From Gibbula magus (taxonomy: Eukaryota; Mollusca; Gastropoda; Trochida; Trochidae), in the NCBI GenBank assembly GCA_936450465.1, contig OW388297.1, forward strand, positions 57,962,989 through 58,026,988: a stretch of 64,000 bases of DNA, in the 5' to 3' direction. Numbering within the stretch: the first letter of the stretch is position 1; each line of letters starts with the position of its first letter. Below are positions 13,380 to 23,720 of the stretch, piece by piece. The position numbers were made by a program, and so were the translations under genes. The notes under the pieces were generated by a model. It was not told the origin of the DNA and did not search any database. It saw nothing but the letters and a program-made list of their open reading frames with translations.

Positions 13380-13825
13380 AGTTTTAAAATATGTCTTTGA
13401 GGGGCATTTGGAAGTGGACTACACAAGAAAACAAGACAAAAGTGACCAATATAAAATTTGAAAAATAAATTCTTTGAAAAACAATTACTTTGAAGTAGAA
13501 AATACAACATTTTTGAACAACATCAGAAATTCCCAAAATCTTAATTTGTCTATGGTGGTGTAGAAGACATATGCATAATTTGAAAAGAAATTTTGATCTC
13601 AGAAAATGACAAAATACAGAAATGTGTAAAAAAATAAATCACAAATCTTTTTAAATTTGGCACTGCACCTCTCCTTATGGTGTAGAGGGACATGTTCAAA
13701 ATTTGAAACGTGACTATGAAATATAGAATGCTCAAGCATGATCAGACAGATGGACGGACAATAGAAGGCCAGACAGACGGACAGGCTGAGCACAATATAC
13801 CTCCACTACTTTATAGGTCGGGGTA
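13380..13825 (+). mobile_element. Possible non-autonomous tandem-core element, 3' end only
   Basis: Ends with an ACAGATGGACGGAC and CAGACAGACGGACAGG tract followed by TGAGCACAATATACCTCC and GGTCGGGGTA. This is the same layout (GGAC-type simple repeat, then a short fixed end) as the better resolved elements at 17.5, 21.9 and 51.1 kb, but the end sequence differs. The 5' limit is a guess; the body is AT-rich and without a clear core repeat. Confidence 0.3.
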
Positions 13826-13835
13826 CAACAAGATG

Positions 13836-14151
13836 GGGGCGGGATAGCGCAGTGGTTAGCATGTTCGGCTTCAGATCAAAAGATCTGGGCTTCGCATCCT
13901 GCCAGGGGCACGGCAACTTTGTCTGCAGTAGAGATCTGTTCTACACGCAGTAAGGTTTGGGTGCAATGCTACACTGAATTTCAGCGTAGTACAACCCATT
14001 GTTCGCTAGTTCCAGCCGATGTTCGTTTTCACCACAATACATAGCCACATGGCGTTGTGGGCTCTCTCCCTTCCATAATACTAGCAGCCATGATATAAGT
14101 GAAATAATCTTGAAAGCGGCGTTAAACCCAAACACACCACACCTCACGATG
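13836..14151 (+). mobile_element. tRNA-derived SINE, complete copy with TSD
   Basis: The head resembles tRNA-Arg(UCG): GGATAGCGCAGTGGTTAGCA holds an A box (TAGCGCAGTGG) and the region around GGCTTCAGATCA matches an anticodon arm. The B box is decayed here (GGGCTTCGCATCC). The body ends in the conserved tail GATATAAGTGAAATAATC ... GCGGCGTTAAACCC. It is flanked by a 10-bp direct repeat CAACAAGATG (13826-13835 and 14152-14161), a convincing target-site duplication. Two more members of this family lie on the minus strand at 26870-27146 and 60944-61256. RNA polymerase III transcription from the A/B boxes and LINE-mediated insertion are known for such elements and inferred here. Confidence 0.9.
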
Positions 14152-14161
14152 CAACAAGATG

Positions 14162-15235
14162 TTCTACAGTAAGGAATTTGTTATCCGGAAAACCTTATTT
14201 TGATCTTATTTTGATCCAGCATCAATATCCAATAATTCTAATATTAAATGTTAAACTAAATATTAGAATCACCGCCTGAACTATTCAAAATGAAAACAAC
14301 TTTCACAATGCTTTTTGGTTAAATCACGATTAATCTGAATATTTCCATAAAAGATATGTTGAAAATTAAGAAATTCCAAACATTGATCCCAAACTATGGA
14401 TTCTTTGATTAGAAAATAATCTGAATATCATCATCATAAAAAAAACATAATAGCAAAAAAACTTAACATTTGCTTGGTTTAAACATATCTAATATCAATA
14501 CAATTATCCAACTTAAAATACCCTCTCCTTAATATTTGCATTAAAGACAACAAATAAAGACTCAATCTGTGAATATCAACATTGAGAACAAAAACATATG
14601 TTATAGTGATTGCTTCTCTTACAGATAATACTCTGGTTAACATCAAGAAATCAATTTGAATAAGGAACCGACATCAATATTTGCACAAGGGTCCTTTCCG
14701 TAGTCAGAAAATTGACAATACATCAATGTGAATGTGAATCACAATGTCTCTTGACACAGAAAATGGCCTGATGGTACAGTGATGAGGTCATTGGATGATC
14801 CATCTTCTTGGAGCTGCTTCAACAGCCCTTGTCAATGTATTCAAATCAGAGCTGATAATCTCAAAAGATTCTGAATATCACATTCATGTTTGTGTTCGGG
14901 AAACATAAAAATCTAATCACCGATTCATCCTTTTATGTGTTTCTTCTTTGGACGGGAATATTTCTCTCAGGACAATTTCTGTTATACAAAAGCGAGTTAT
15001 TTGGACTCCACAATGAATACATTCAGCCATTCTATATGTGACAAGTAGCTGGAAATATCATTGTTCACACTATTGAAAGGAATTCATTAATGACAATATT
15101 GTTAACCATTTTGAATCCAACATGTTATCAGATGATTGAATGTAATACCATTCACCAGTACGGTACGGATACAGGATACTAAATTACTGGTACTATATTC
15201 AAGGGTTAATACAGCTTTATTCAGAACAACACTGG
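14162..15235. other. AT-rich unique sequence, no gene seen
   Basis: No recognisable coding or repeat structure apart from scattered A/T runs. Confidence 0.55.
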
Positions 15236-15296
<61 letters not shown>

Positions 15297-15826
15297 AAAA
15301 ACTTTATTACCTCGAAAGGAATTCATTTTGTATCATGACAAAGCTTGTGTACAAAGAATGGCAATTAACAGTCACAGATTACATGTAATACAAAACACAA
15401 TCACAATTGGTTAACTTAAGGATCATTTAACAAACGAATGCTGAAGGGAATAAATGCATTCAGACCTCTATTGGTTTTGTATCGAGGTAATAAGTATCTC
15501 CTTCCAGAAGGAAGTTGAACATATTCACTGTGCAACACATGATCTGGATCCCACAAAATTTTCAGAGATAATTTCAAAACTTGTTTTTCATAGGACAGAT
15601 TTGTAAAATGAACTCCAACTATTTTACCAGCAATGTGGACAACTTTTCCTAAGCGAGATTTGTTAACAAGAGACAAAGAACCATACCAACATTGGAAGGA
15701 AAAGGTTAAAATGCTTTCAACAAAACAGTGATAAAATAGTGATAATACTCGTTCATTTACATTAAAAGATCGCAACTTGCGCATGATCGAGAGAAAGGAT
15801 GAATTTGCAATTATGATAACTTGCAT
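15236..15826 (-). mobile_element. 5'-truncated LINE with (TAA)n tail
   Basis: The minus strand reads a reverse-transcriptase C-terminal region, a short 3' UTR containing GGTAATAAAG, and a pure trinucleotide tail (15236-15294, TAA repeats on the plus strand). The truncation point is near 15785-15826, where similarity to the LINE ORF begins. The arrangement coding tail, UTR, simple-repeat tail is typical of a 5'-truncated CR1/L2-like insertion. The UTR word CTTTATTACCTCGAAAGG recurs in related form in the second copy at 23.4 kb, so both belong to one family. Confidence 0.85.
15416..15826 (-). pseudogene. LINE ORF2 C-terminal fragment (reverse transcriptase tail)
   Basis: An open frame of 136 codons. 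From about residue 15 it carries the conserved C-terminal region of L2/Rex/CR1-type ORF2: MRKLRSFNVNERVLSLFY, then ESILTFSFQCWYGSLS, a basic KSRLGKVVH segment, LPSGRRYLLPRYKTNRG, and a closing FIPFSIRLLND. This part follows the reverse-transcriptase palm/thumb. The catalytic core and the endonuclease are absent, so it cannot be functional. The first 14 residues probably come from flanking DNA, because the family similarity begins at MRKL. No frameshift or stop is visible in what remains, which suggests a fairly young insertion. Confidence 0.85.
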
Positions 15827-16555
15827 TCATTGCAGATCTGACTTCAAACAATACATACTAGCATACAATTATATAACAAGCATACACGTTACAAATAATT
15901 CAAATTTATATCTTTCAAGAGTTTTATCTAATCTTTTACACATTTTCTCATTCTCAAAGTGTGTATAAACTTTAATTGTTTTGAATTATCACGACCTCAG
16001 ATATAACTGTATGTACATACTAAACTTTTCTTATACTTAATCTTTCCTCCAACTGTCATTATATAGATACTGACAGTTCAATTTCCTATATAAAAAGACT
16101 GAACTTGAAGCACACATTGCCTTTTAGACTTCTCATTACTTGTCCAGACATATTTCCTTCAAAGATTCCAAATAAAGAAAAAGCTTTCAGGGAGAAGACA
16201 TCACTGTAATTAAACATATCTGATGTCTCTGTCGACTTCAGATCCTTCTACTGAAGTACAGTGTAGTTCTGTATGTACCTAATTATCACAGAAAAAAGTT
16301 TGTTACATGTTTCTGCCTTCAATAAAATAATTGTGTATTTGTACGTTCATCAACTTCTTCATAGGAACTGTTAAATTGCTCGGAAACTAAATGTTTAAAG
16401 ACAATTGTTAGAAAGTAATAGAAAAAGTTCCGGAAATCATAGAAAATTCATACAAAGTTGAGGATATGAATTAACCATTTGTGTACGGGTGCCGTGAACG
16501 TGAAATTGTATATAACAGCCATATTTAGTCCATTTTACACAGGATATATTTTTTT
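15827..16555. other. AT-rich unique sequence, no gene seen
   Basis: No supported feature; weak A/T-rich low complexity only. Confidence 0.5.
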
Positions 16556-16559
16556 AAAA

Positions 16560-16724
16560 AGTGACAATTTTCTTCCAGTACGGATAACCATTTTCAATAG
16601 ATACAGTTTATCGGGTCGTGTAATGAAATGTTTAACCTTTTAGCTTAATTATATATTGTATAAACTTTAATATTAAAAGGAAAATTTGAGAAAAGAACAT
16701 TTGCAAAACACGTGCTACAGGGCC
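16560..16724 (+). mobile_element. Partial TTAA-type MITE (family 1)
   Basis: Shares the inner words TTCTTCCAGTACGGATAACC and GTGTAATGAAATGTTTAACC with the elements at 21.0, 22.8 and 44.05 kb, and ends with CGTGCTACAGGGCCTTTATG, matching their right ends (GCTAC-AG-CCT). The left terminus was not found, so this is a truncated or decayed copy. Confidence 0.6.
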
Positions 16725-17532
16725 TTTATGAATTAAGCAGACAGAAATCAAACCAGCAGAAAAAGAGTTGAATTTACAAAGAGTTCATGATCAACAATTT
16801 TCTAACAAGTTTGGAGTTTTAAAATAATTTTAGAGGAGATAAAACTTCTTACTCAGTGCAGTAATATGTCAGTAACTTTAAGGCAGAGAATCACACAACA
16901 CTTTCATTGCTTTAATAAGTATGATTGATAATACCAGATCAAATCATAAAGTTAAATTACTTTAAAAAGAGAATTGTTTTGGAAAGAATTAATTTATCTT
17001 AAATTGATAATGAAACTGGCTTGAAGCTATGGTATTTTTTTACAATACTAATTGGTAATAAAATTCCTTTGTTTAGAGTTTGAGAGCAATTTTTGTTAGA
17101 ATTTAAATAAAAATATAAAATGTGATTCAAGAGAATTCAATTTGATAAATGCATATTAACGGTAGAAATCTTATATTAATTTTTACCTTTGTAACTTTAG
17201 ATCTTTATCAATTACAAAACATTCTCTTAAACATTTCATTACTGGAATCTCTAACTGTTGTCTCAATTAAAAAATATGTTATATTAAACCATAGCATTTA
17301 ATTGTTTTTTAATCTAGTAATAGAACCTGTTAGATTTAAACTTAACAAAAAGAATATTCATCTTCAATATATGAATATTCAACTTCAATATATGAATAGT
17401 ATATATAATATATGAAATGCCTTTTTATATGAGACATTTATAAAAATATATATATTGAGTTTCTCTCAAAGATTTTCCCCCTTAAAAAAGTTTTCTTCAC
17501 TTTTGTCATCTATAATGATTTCTTATAAAAAT
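16725..17532. other. AT-rich unique sequence, no gene seen
   Basis: AT-rich, with a short direct repeat of an ATATGAATATTCAACTTC-like word near 17367-17400. No gene. Confidence 0.5.
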
Positions 17533-18832
17533 AGAGCCACTGGCCACTTCATCAAGCTTCATATACATTAACTAATTCAAAATGTCTATTGTCTAATTCA
17601 AAACTTCTATGTGAGAGGTACAAGAAATATGAAGCACATTAAATGGAGAAGATGAAACAGGTCTTAAAGGTCAATCCACTGTGTTTTTGGGGTCACATAT
17701 TCCAAAAGTTATAAATGGTGTTATTTTATCGAGGAGTACCGACTGTTACCGAAAACTACCATTTTGATGATAGTCGACTTAGTATATTAACGATATGAAG
17801 GTAAAAATAGTGATTTTTTATCGAAAACCGGACAATGCACCACGTGTGGTGCGCGCCAATGAGTAATTTTGGAATCTTATTTAAAACAGACAATATAACA
17901 AATTTGGGTTAATAAGTTTTAATAGGTCATATAACTGCTGTGCATGTAAATGGAACGTGCAGTTTCGGTTTCTGCACATGCAAAATGATGTTACTCGATT
18001 TTAATTGGAAACAAGTAATTATGGTATATTAGCCAATTTGGGAAGAATATGTAAGCTGAGTGAATTTGTTTTTATTGTAAACAGCTCATATATATAGTGA
18101 GTAGGAGAGTATCAAAGCCAAATAATTTTTTATGAAACACAATATATGCACCTTTGAGGTCCTTACCCCTCCTGACCTATCTTTGAGGCTAGATATAAAA
18201 TCTCCTACAAATAAAGACACAATGAAGATTTAATTGATCACTGTTGTTTCTACAAATTACCTCGCTTTGAAGAGCACATAAAATCTCAAGATAAAAATAG
18301 TTTTTCAGGTCATGACCTCTGTGACCTATATTTGGGGTCGTAAGATAACAAAATCTACAATTTAGAATCCCAATTGGCCAAGGAGTCTGTACATGAAATT
18401 TCAAGTCAGTGGTTCTTGAGAAGAAGATTACAATAGTTTTTCAGATCATGACCTCTGTGACCTATATTTGCGGTCACGGGTTAAGAAATCTACAAATTAG
18501 ATTCCCCATTTGTCAAGGAATTTGTATGCAAAATCTCTCTAGACCTTTTGGAACTTTGAGAAGACGATGAAAATAGGTTTTTAAAGTTGTGACCCCTGTG
18601 ACCCTATCTGGGGTCACAGGGTCACCAATTTTACAATTTAGATTCCTCATTGGCCAAGGAGTCTGTACACAAAATTTCAGCTCCCTAGACCAAGTGGTTC
18701 TGGAGAAGAAGACGAAAATGCAAAACGTTTACAGATGGACGAACTGGCGGATGGATGGATGGACGGACAGACGCCGGACACCATGCCATGCCATAAGCCC
18801 ATCGGGCCTTTCAGGCCAGATGAGCTGAAAAT
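17533..18832 (+). mobile_element. Tandem-core non-autonomous element (pearl/Helentron-like), copy A1
   Basis: Begins AGAGCCACTGGCC with CATCAAGCTTCATATAC, matching the start of the copy at 51137. The core is about four diverged 145-bp units, each with TGACCT and GGGGTCA words (18156-18700). It then has a GGATGGATGGACGGACAG simple repeat and the fixed end CCATCGGGCCTTTCAGGC followed by CAGATGAGCT. The end can form hairpins (GCCCATCGGGC, GGCCTTTCAGGCC). This layout of short ends, internal tandem core, simple repeat and 3' hairpin is known for bivalve pearl elements and Helentron-type elements; the assignment is by structure only. A 489-bp insertion splits the copy at 17667-18155. Confidence 0.7.
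17667..18155. mobile_element. MITE-like insertion nested in copy A1
   Basis: Compared with the paralogous element at 51137, which reads ATAGGTCTTACGGTCCTTACC without interruption, copy A1 has 489 extra bases between CAGGTCTT and GAGGTCC. The insert begins AAAGGTCAATCCACTGTG and ends AATATATGCACCTTT. These ends are imperfect inverted repeats (AAAGGT...GTGTTT), and TTAA/TTGA-like bases flank it. It holds no reading frame of note. A non-autonomous DNA transposon is the best reading. Confidence 0.55.
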
Positions 18833-19359
18833 CTAAAAATATTTATAATTACTATATATTATTCATTGATTGTAAATTTCTAAATATTTCAGATTAAAAT
18901 AAAATTCACAGGAAGTATGGAATTAAATTCTTTTTCAAAATAAAACTTCAAAATGATTTTCTTTAAAAAAAATATTTCAAAGTTTTCCTTAGTGCTTGTT
19001 GTTGTACCACAATAAAACCATTTGAAAAACGTATGGTAATACACTTATATCTTTTCTATCAAATAGATGTCACCAATGATATATCTCTTTACCTACATAA
19101 CTCGTTTATTATTCCCAGAGAGCAATGGTAACCAAATCAAGCCATATAAGATTAACAATTAGAGTCACTCGTTGAGATAGACTGTCTCTGTTGATCATAA
19201 ACTTGAGGAGAATAATTCTGCAATAATGCCTCCTGCACGTTGGTCTTGCTACCTGAAGAAAACCTATAAAAAGAGCCATAAACAATCCTGTTAGGTATAC
19301 AGACCATAGTTAGTCAAGATTTACTGTCTCAGTTGAGGATAAACTCCTCCATAATACCT
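18833..19359. other. AT-rich unique sequence, no gene seen
   Basis: No gene; no structured repeat recognised. Confidence 0.5.
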
Positions 19360-19363
19360 TTAA

Positions 19364-19786
19364 AGGGACGGTTCTATTGGGGTATTTTTTGTGGAAACGA
19401 AATTCGAGAAGATATTCCCGTTTACACATATATGCTATTAATATAAGATTAAAACACAGTCAAATAAAAATATATTAATGAAGTTAATACTTTATATTTC
19501 ACAACTTGATAAAGACAAGCGCACATTTGTTGAAAAATAAAAACAATTAGAATTGAAGTCATTCATGGGCGCTGCGAGTGGGGAAAACTTCACTACGGCC
19601 TAGGAGCATACAGTTTATTAGTTTTATGATATGTTATGTGTTACTATGTGAATATTCTATCATTGTTTCTGTTTTATTACTTCAATAATTTAGAATTGGG
19701 TTAAATATAGCGTGTTTTCATTTCAGGAAATGTCAAGAATCCAAGATGGTGGATGCTGCCGATAGATCGGTGATAGAACTTTCGCT
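19364..19786 (+). mobile_element. TTAA-flanked MITE (family 2)
   Basis: Bounded by TTAA at 19360-19363 and 19787-19790. The left end AGGGACGGTTCTATTGG and right end TGATAGAACTTTCGCT are imperfect inverted repeats. A shorter relative in the opposite orientation lies at 44972-45165 and shares the words GAAACGAAATTCGAGA and AAATACC, and a remnant of the right end (GATAGATCGGTGATAGAACT) is at 50541. TTAA target duplication is a known hallmark of piggyBac transposition; no transposase is present. Confidence 0.65.
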
Positions 19787-19790
19787 TTAA

Positions 19791-20999
19791 ATGGACACTT
19801 TTTCATGAAATTTTATTTAGTTTTGATATACAGTGGAACATGGAACCCTTCATATTTTGTTAAAAAAATACCCATACAAACTTTAAGAATCTACAAGGTT
19901 GAATAATTCAAGATAAGAGATTTAGCAAGAAATACTGTCTCAATTGATGTCAGAGTCCAAAAGAGTTGTTATTGAACAATAAATGAAACAGGTTCATTGC
20001 TGTAACTCTTTCCGTCGGGAGAACAAAACCACTTAATTACTATAGAAGGTATATACAGACCTGTTATTGAAGTTTAGCCAGGATTTCTTAACATTTTATT
20101 GAACTTAATTTCCAAATTGTTGATCCTTTTATATATCTATATTCTATACATCTGACTTGTCTTTGTGACAAAATGTTGTCCGTTTAAATTGAATCTCTTT
20201 GAACTTGCCTTTAGATATCAAGAAGAAAGAATATTTCCATTTCAGTGTAATTTGCAACTTATAAATCAGTGAGAGCCAATGAAGAAAAAAGAAAAAGATA
20301 TTCCAATAACCAAACAGACAGGTGGCCAAATATTTGTAACTACCCCTGCCCAGTAGCCCGATGAGGTCAAGGTTTGACCACTGCTTGATCCTGCTCATTT
20401 AACAGTCAGTCTGGACGGATTGCCAATGGATCTTGATTACACGTTTCTACGCCAAGATTAGATCTATCAAACGCCATTAATGTGTTGAGCGATAATTAAA
20501 TGACTATTTCTGTTGAAGACACCAATGAGACCTTTCATGTTCCCCAGGGGTGAAGTAGGGATTTGTCGGCCATCTTGTTCTCCTTGCTCGAGTCATGAAC
20601 CCTGGGTAATTTGTGTGATTAACTTCCTTTCCCCTGGTACTGCTGCATTAGCCAATTTGCCGAGCACTATGTAAAACGTTCTTCAAAAGAAAACATTGGC
20701 TGAGTAGTTGTTTGAACAGATTGAATGTCATTACCTCAACTCTTTTAGTACTAAATGATATAAATTGATTACACAATAGCAGCATGAAAGGATCTGAATG
20801 TTACAAAAGTAACTACAATGTATTACTAAAAGGTGTTTTTAGTCGTAAAAACTAATGTCTCCCCCTTCCCCAAATTCACCTTAGAAAACTCAAACCATAA
20901 TTTTGTTAAGAGTTATTGCCCTTCAAGAAGATAAGTCCAAATTTTTGCCATGGAAACAGAACAAAATAAAATTGAAAAAAAAAAGACTGAAACCTCTAA
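19791..20999. other. Unique sequence, no gene seen
   Basis: The only sizeable frame (20144-20398, minus, 84 codons) has no recognisable domain and weak composition. Not called as a gene. Confidence 0.5.
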
Positions 21000-21434
21000 A
21001 AGGCACATGTTCATGATACAGAAAGACGGTATACCAAAGATTGGTTAAGTTGTCCAATTTCCCTTCAAGCGGCCATTTTAATGTGTTCACATTAAAATGA
21101 CCGTTCGAAGGTAGTTCAAGTGATCTGACTGATGTTGCAAAACATACATACTCAGAGTAGAGTTTTAATCATGGCACCATGATGAAATGGTCAACCATCT
21201 TGCTGTCTGAACTTTCAAATTCGCATGAGACCTACAAATCTACCTCCCGCACTGAAGAGTTCCAAAACACTGTTGCACCATTTTCTTCCAATACCATTAA
21301 CCGTTTTCTATGGATACAGCTTATCAGGTTGTGTAATGAGATGTTTTACCCTCTAACATAACTATATATTGTACAAACTTGAATAATGACAAATTTGAGA
21401 AAACATGACATTAAAAAAACGAGCTACAGCACCT
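21000..21434 (+). mobile_element. TTAA-type MITE (family 1), decayed left end
   Basis: The right end GAGCTACAGCACCT abuts TTAA (21435-21438). The left end near AAGGCACATG is degenerate. The middle has a 40-bp quasi-palindrome (GGCCATTTTAATGTG / CACATTAAAATGACC) and the family words ACCGTTTTCTATGGATACAG and GTGTAATGAGATG. Confidence 0.6.
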
Positions 21435-21851
21435 TTAAAATTTCCTTCAGTTTTCCAGTTGTGAATATGTTTGATATTGTTTATTGTTTTTCCAGTCCTA
21501 CCTGTGAAAAGATGTATTGTTTGTTATTAGTTTTATATAAATATTGAGACATACCTTTCCTCTGCCTGTATATTAGCAGGCGGCTGTGGATAAACAGCGT
21601 CATGTATCTACATCACATGCCTTCACAAGCGGAACATTTTTGTCTGAGCATCATGTAAACATGTCTGACATGTTTTGGGGAAATTGTTTATGTTTTAAAG
21701 TTATCTAGAATCAGTATGTCTTGTCGGCAGAAAATGGAAAAGTCAACATGATATAAGAGTGATTAAACCAAGATGCATTTGTTAAACACTGAAGCCCCTG
21801 ATATAACTATTGTTTGGACTAAAATGTCAAAGTGTTCACAAGGTAAAAAAA

Positions 21852-22498
21852 TAGAGCTATTGGCTCTGTAGCTCATCAGATTTTAAATAATAATAAAATA
21901 TTAATAATTACTTATATCAAATATGATAAAAGTTACAAAAAGATACTTTTACAAAATAAATACTACATACAATTTTTGTTAGACTTTCAATTCTTAATTT
22001 TCAAGTCTCAATTTCTAAAGCATTTGTTAGAACTCACATATTTATGATGAACTCCTTAGTCTCTATAGTGACTGAAGAGAAGAGCACATAAAAGCTCAAG
22101 AGTACTGTTCAAAGCTTTAACTACAATAGGGTTTTTAAGGTTGTGACCCCTGTGACCCTATTTGGGGTAACAGGGGCAACGAATCTACAATTTTGAATCC
22201 CCATTAGCCAAGGAGTCTGCACACAACATTTCAGCTCTCTAGACCTTTTGGTACTGGAGAAGAAGATGAAAACAGGATTATAAGGTTGTGACCCCTGTGA
22301 CCCTATTTGGGGTAACAGGGTCAACAAATCTACAATTTAGAATCCCCATTGGCCAAGGAGTCTGCACACAAATTTCAGCTCTCTGTAGTCACTGGTTCTG
22401 GAGAAGAAGTTGAAAAAGCGAAAAGTTTACAGATGGACGGACACGGGACGCGATGCCATGCCATAAGCCCATCGGGCCTTTCAGGCCTGATGAGCTAA
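21852..22498 (+). mobile_element. Tandem-core non-autonomous element, copy A2
   Basis: Starts AGAGCTATTGGCTCTGTAGC with a short palindrome (AGAGC...GCTCT) and CTCATCAG. It has two core units of about 145 bp with GTGACCCCTGTGACCC and GGGGTAACAGGG, a short GATGGACGGAC tract, and the same end as A1 and A3 (CCATCGGGCCTTTCAGGC, TGATGAGCT). The start (CTCATCAG) and end (CTGATGAG) are complementary. It is shorter than A1 and A3 mainly because it has fewer core units. Confidence 0.7.
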
Positions 22499-22544
22499 AA
22501 CTACTATTACCTCATATGAATGATCCAATCACACATATCAAAAG

Positions 22545-22840
22545 TTAACTACAACTGACCAATCAAAAGTTATGGCTAAGGCTTAAATTCCTCTACCAAG
22601 GTCAAGCTCACCATGGTAAAAACTTATGACCTCATCTGAAAGGTCCTCACATAATCACAATGGAAAGTATCAAAGGCTTATCACTGACCAATCAAAAGTT
22701 ATGGTCAAGGTTAAAATTTAAAAAACTGCTTCCTGTACCAAGGTCAAAAGCACAAGATAATCTGAAAGGTCTCATCACAAAAGATCATACATATGAAGTA
22801 TCAAAAGCTTATCACTGACCAATCAAAAGAGAAGGCCAAT
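22545..22840. repeat. About 125-bp degenerate tandem repeat
   Basis: Three diverged units, each containing CTGACCAATCAAAAG, followed by GGTCAAGG/GGCTAAGG and a CTGAAAGGTC word. It lies directly after copy A2 and directly before a TTAA MITE. It resembles the core of another tandem-core element whose ends were not found. Confidence 0.6.
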
Positions 22841-22845
22841 TTTAA

Positions 22846-23306
22846 AGGCACTGTAGCATGCCGTTCTAACTGAAATAAAGTGATCTCACAAAAAGTTAAA
22901 AAAGTGTTACCAATCACTCGATAATACACTTCAATAAATAAAGTGAATTCTAAAATGAATGTACATGCATGGTTCGGTTAAATCATGCGAGTCCATTTCC
23001 CTACGACTGGCCATTTTAAAGTGTTCACATTAAAATGGCCACTACAAATAGTCTTTCATCTTGTTGTCTGAACTCTCAAATTTGCAACAGACCTACAAAT
23101 CTACTCTTCACACTAATGAGTTCCAAACCAAATCTCACAATTAATGAATTTTCTTCAAGTACGGATAACCATTTTCTATAGATGCAGTTTTTCAGGTCGT
23201 GTAATGACATGTTTTACCTTCTTACATAACAATATTTTGTATGAACTTTAATAATTAAGTGAAAATTGAGAAAACAAAATGTGCATAAAAACGGGCTACA
23301 GCGCCT
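22846..23306 (+). mobile_element. TTAA-flanked MITE (family 1), complete
   Basis: Bounded by TTAA at 22842-22845 and 23307-23310. Ends AGGCACTGTAGCATGCCG and ACGGGCTACAGCGCCT are inverted repeats. It contains an inner palindrome near 23005-23045 (GGCCATTTTAAAGTG / CACATTAAAATGGCC) and the shared family words. It is the second-best preserved member after 44051-44404. Confidence 0.75.
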
Positions 23307-23416
23307 TTAACACTGTCAACTCTGATGTTGGAGTCTTCATATGAATAAATTCTGTTGACAGAACCATGCCTGGAATATGTCCTGCAAACAGGTCCTCCAG
23401 CATTGAGATCCACTGA

Positions 23417-23720
23417 TTCATAGTGTATAAATGACAATGACAATGACAATGACAATACTTTATTACCCCGAGGGGAATTCTTTGTACATTAGAAAGTGAA
23501 ATATTTAAGATGACATATAAAACACACACAACATATAATTAAAGTTAACAGTCATTTTAGAGGCAAAAAGGAATTTTGTTTTAGTTTTAAAACAGGGCAT
23601 TTGGTAACAGCGGGCTGAGGGTACAAGATTGTATTCGGGATATAAAACACGACTAGGATCAGATAAAATCCTCTCAGCGAGGTTAACAACACGGGCGATA
23701 AAAAGGGATAGTAATTAAGT
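23417..23720 (-). mobile_element. 5'-truncated LINE with (ATTGTC)n tail
   Basis: The minus strand encodes a degenerate C-terminal ORF2 fragment with the residue run AERILSDPSRVLYPEYN, then PSARCYQMPCFKTKTKF, ending at a stop at 23505-23507. It aligns by eye to the tail of the LINE at 15.4 kb (HVLHSEYVQLPSGRRY, LPRYKTNRG). The 3' UTR again contains GGTAATAAAG, followed by a TTGTCA/GACAAT hexanucleotide tail at 23428-23454. It is a second, older copy of the same family with a different simple-repeat tail. Confidence 0.75.
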
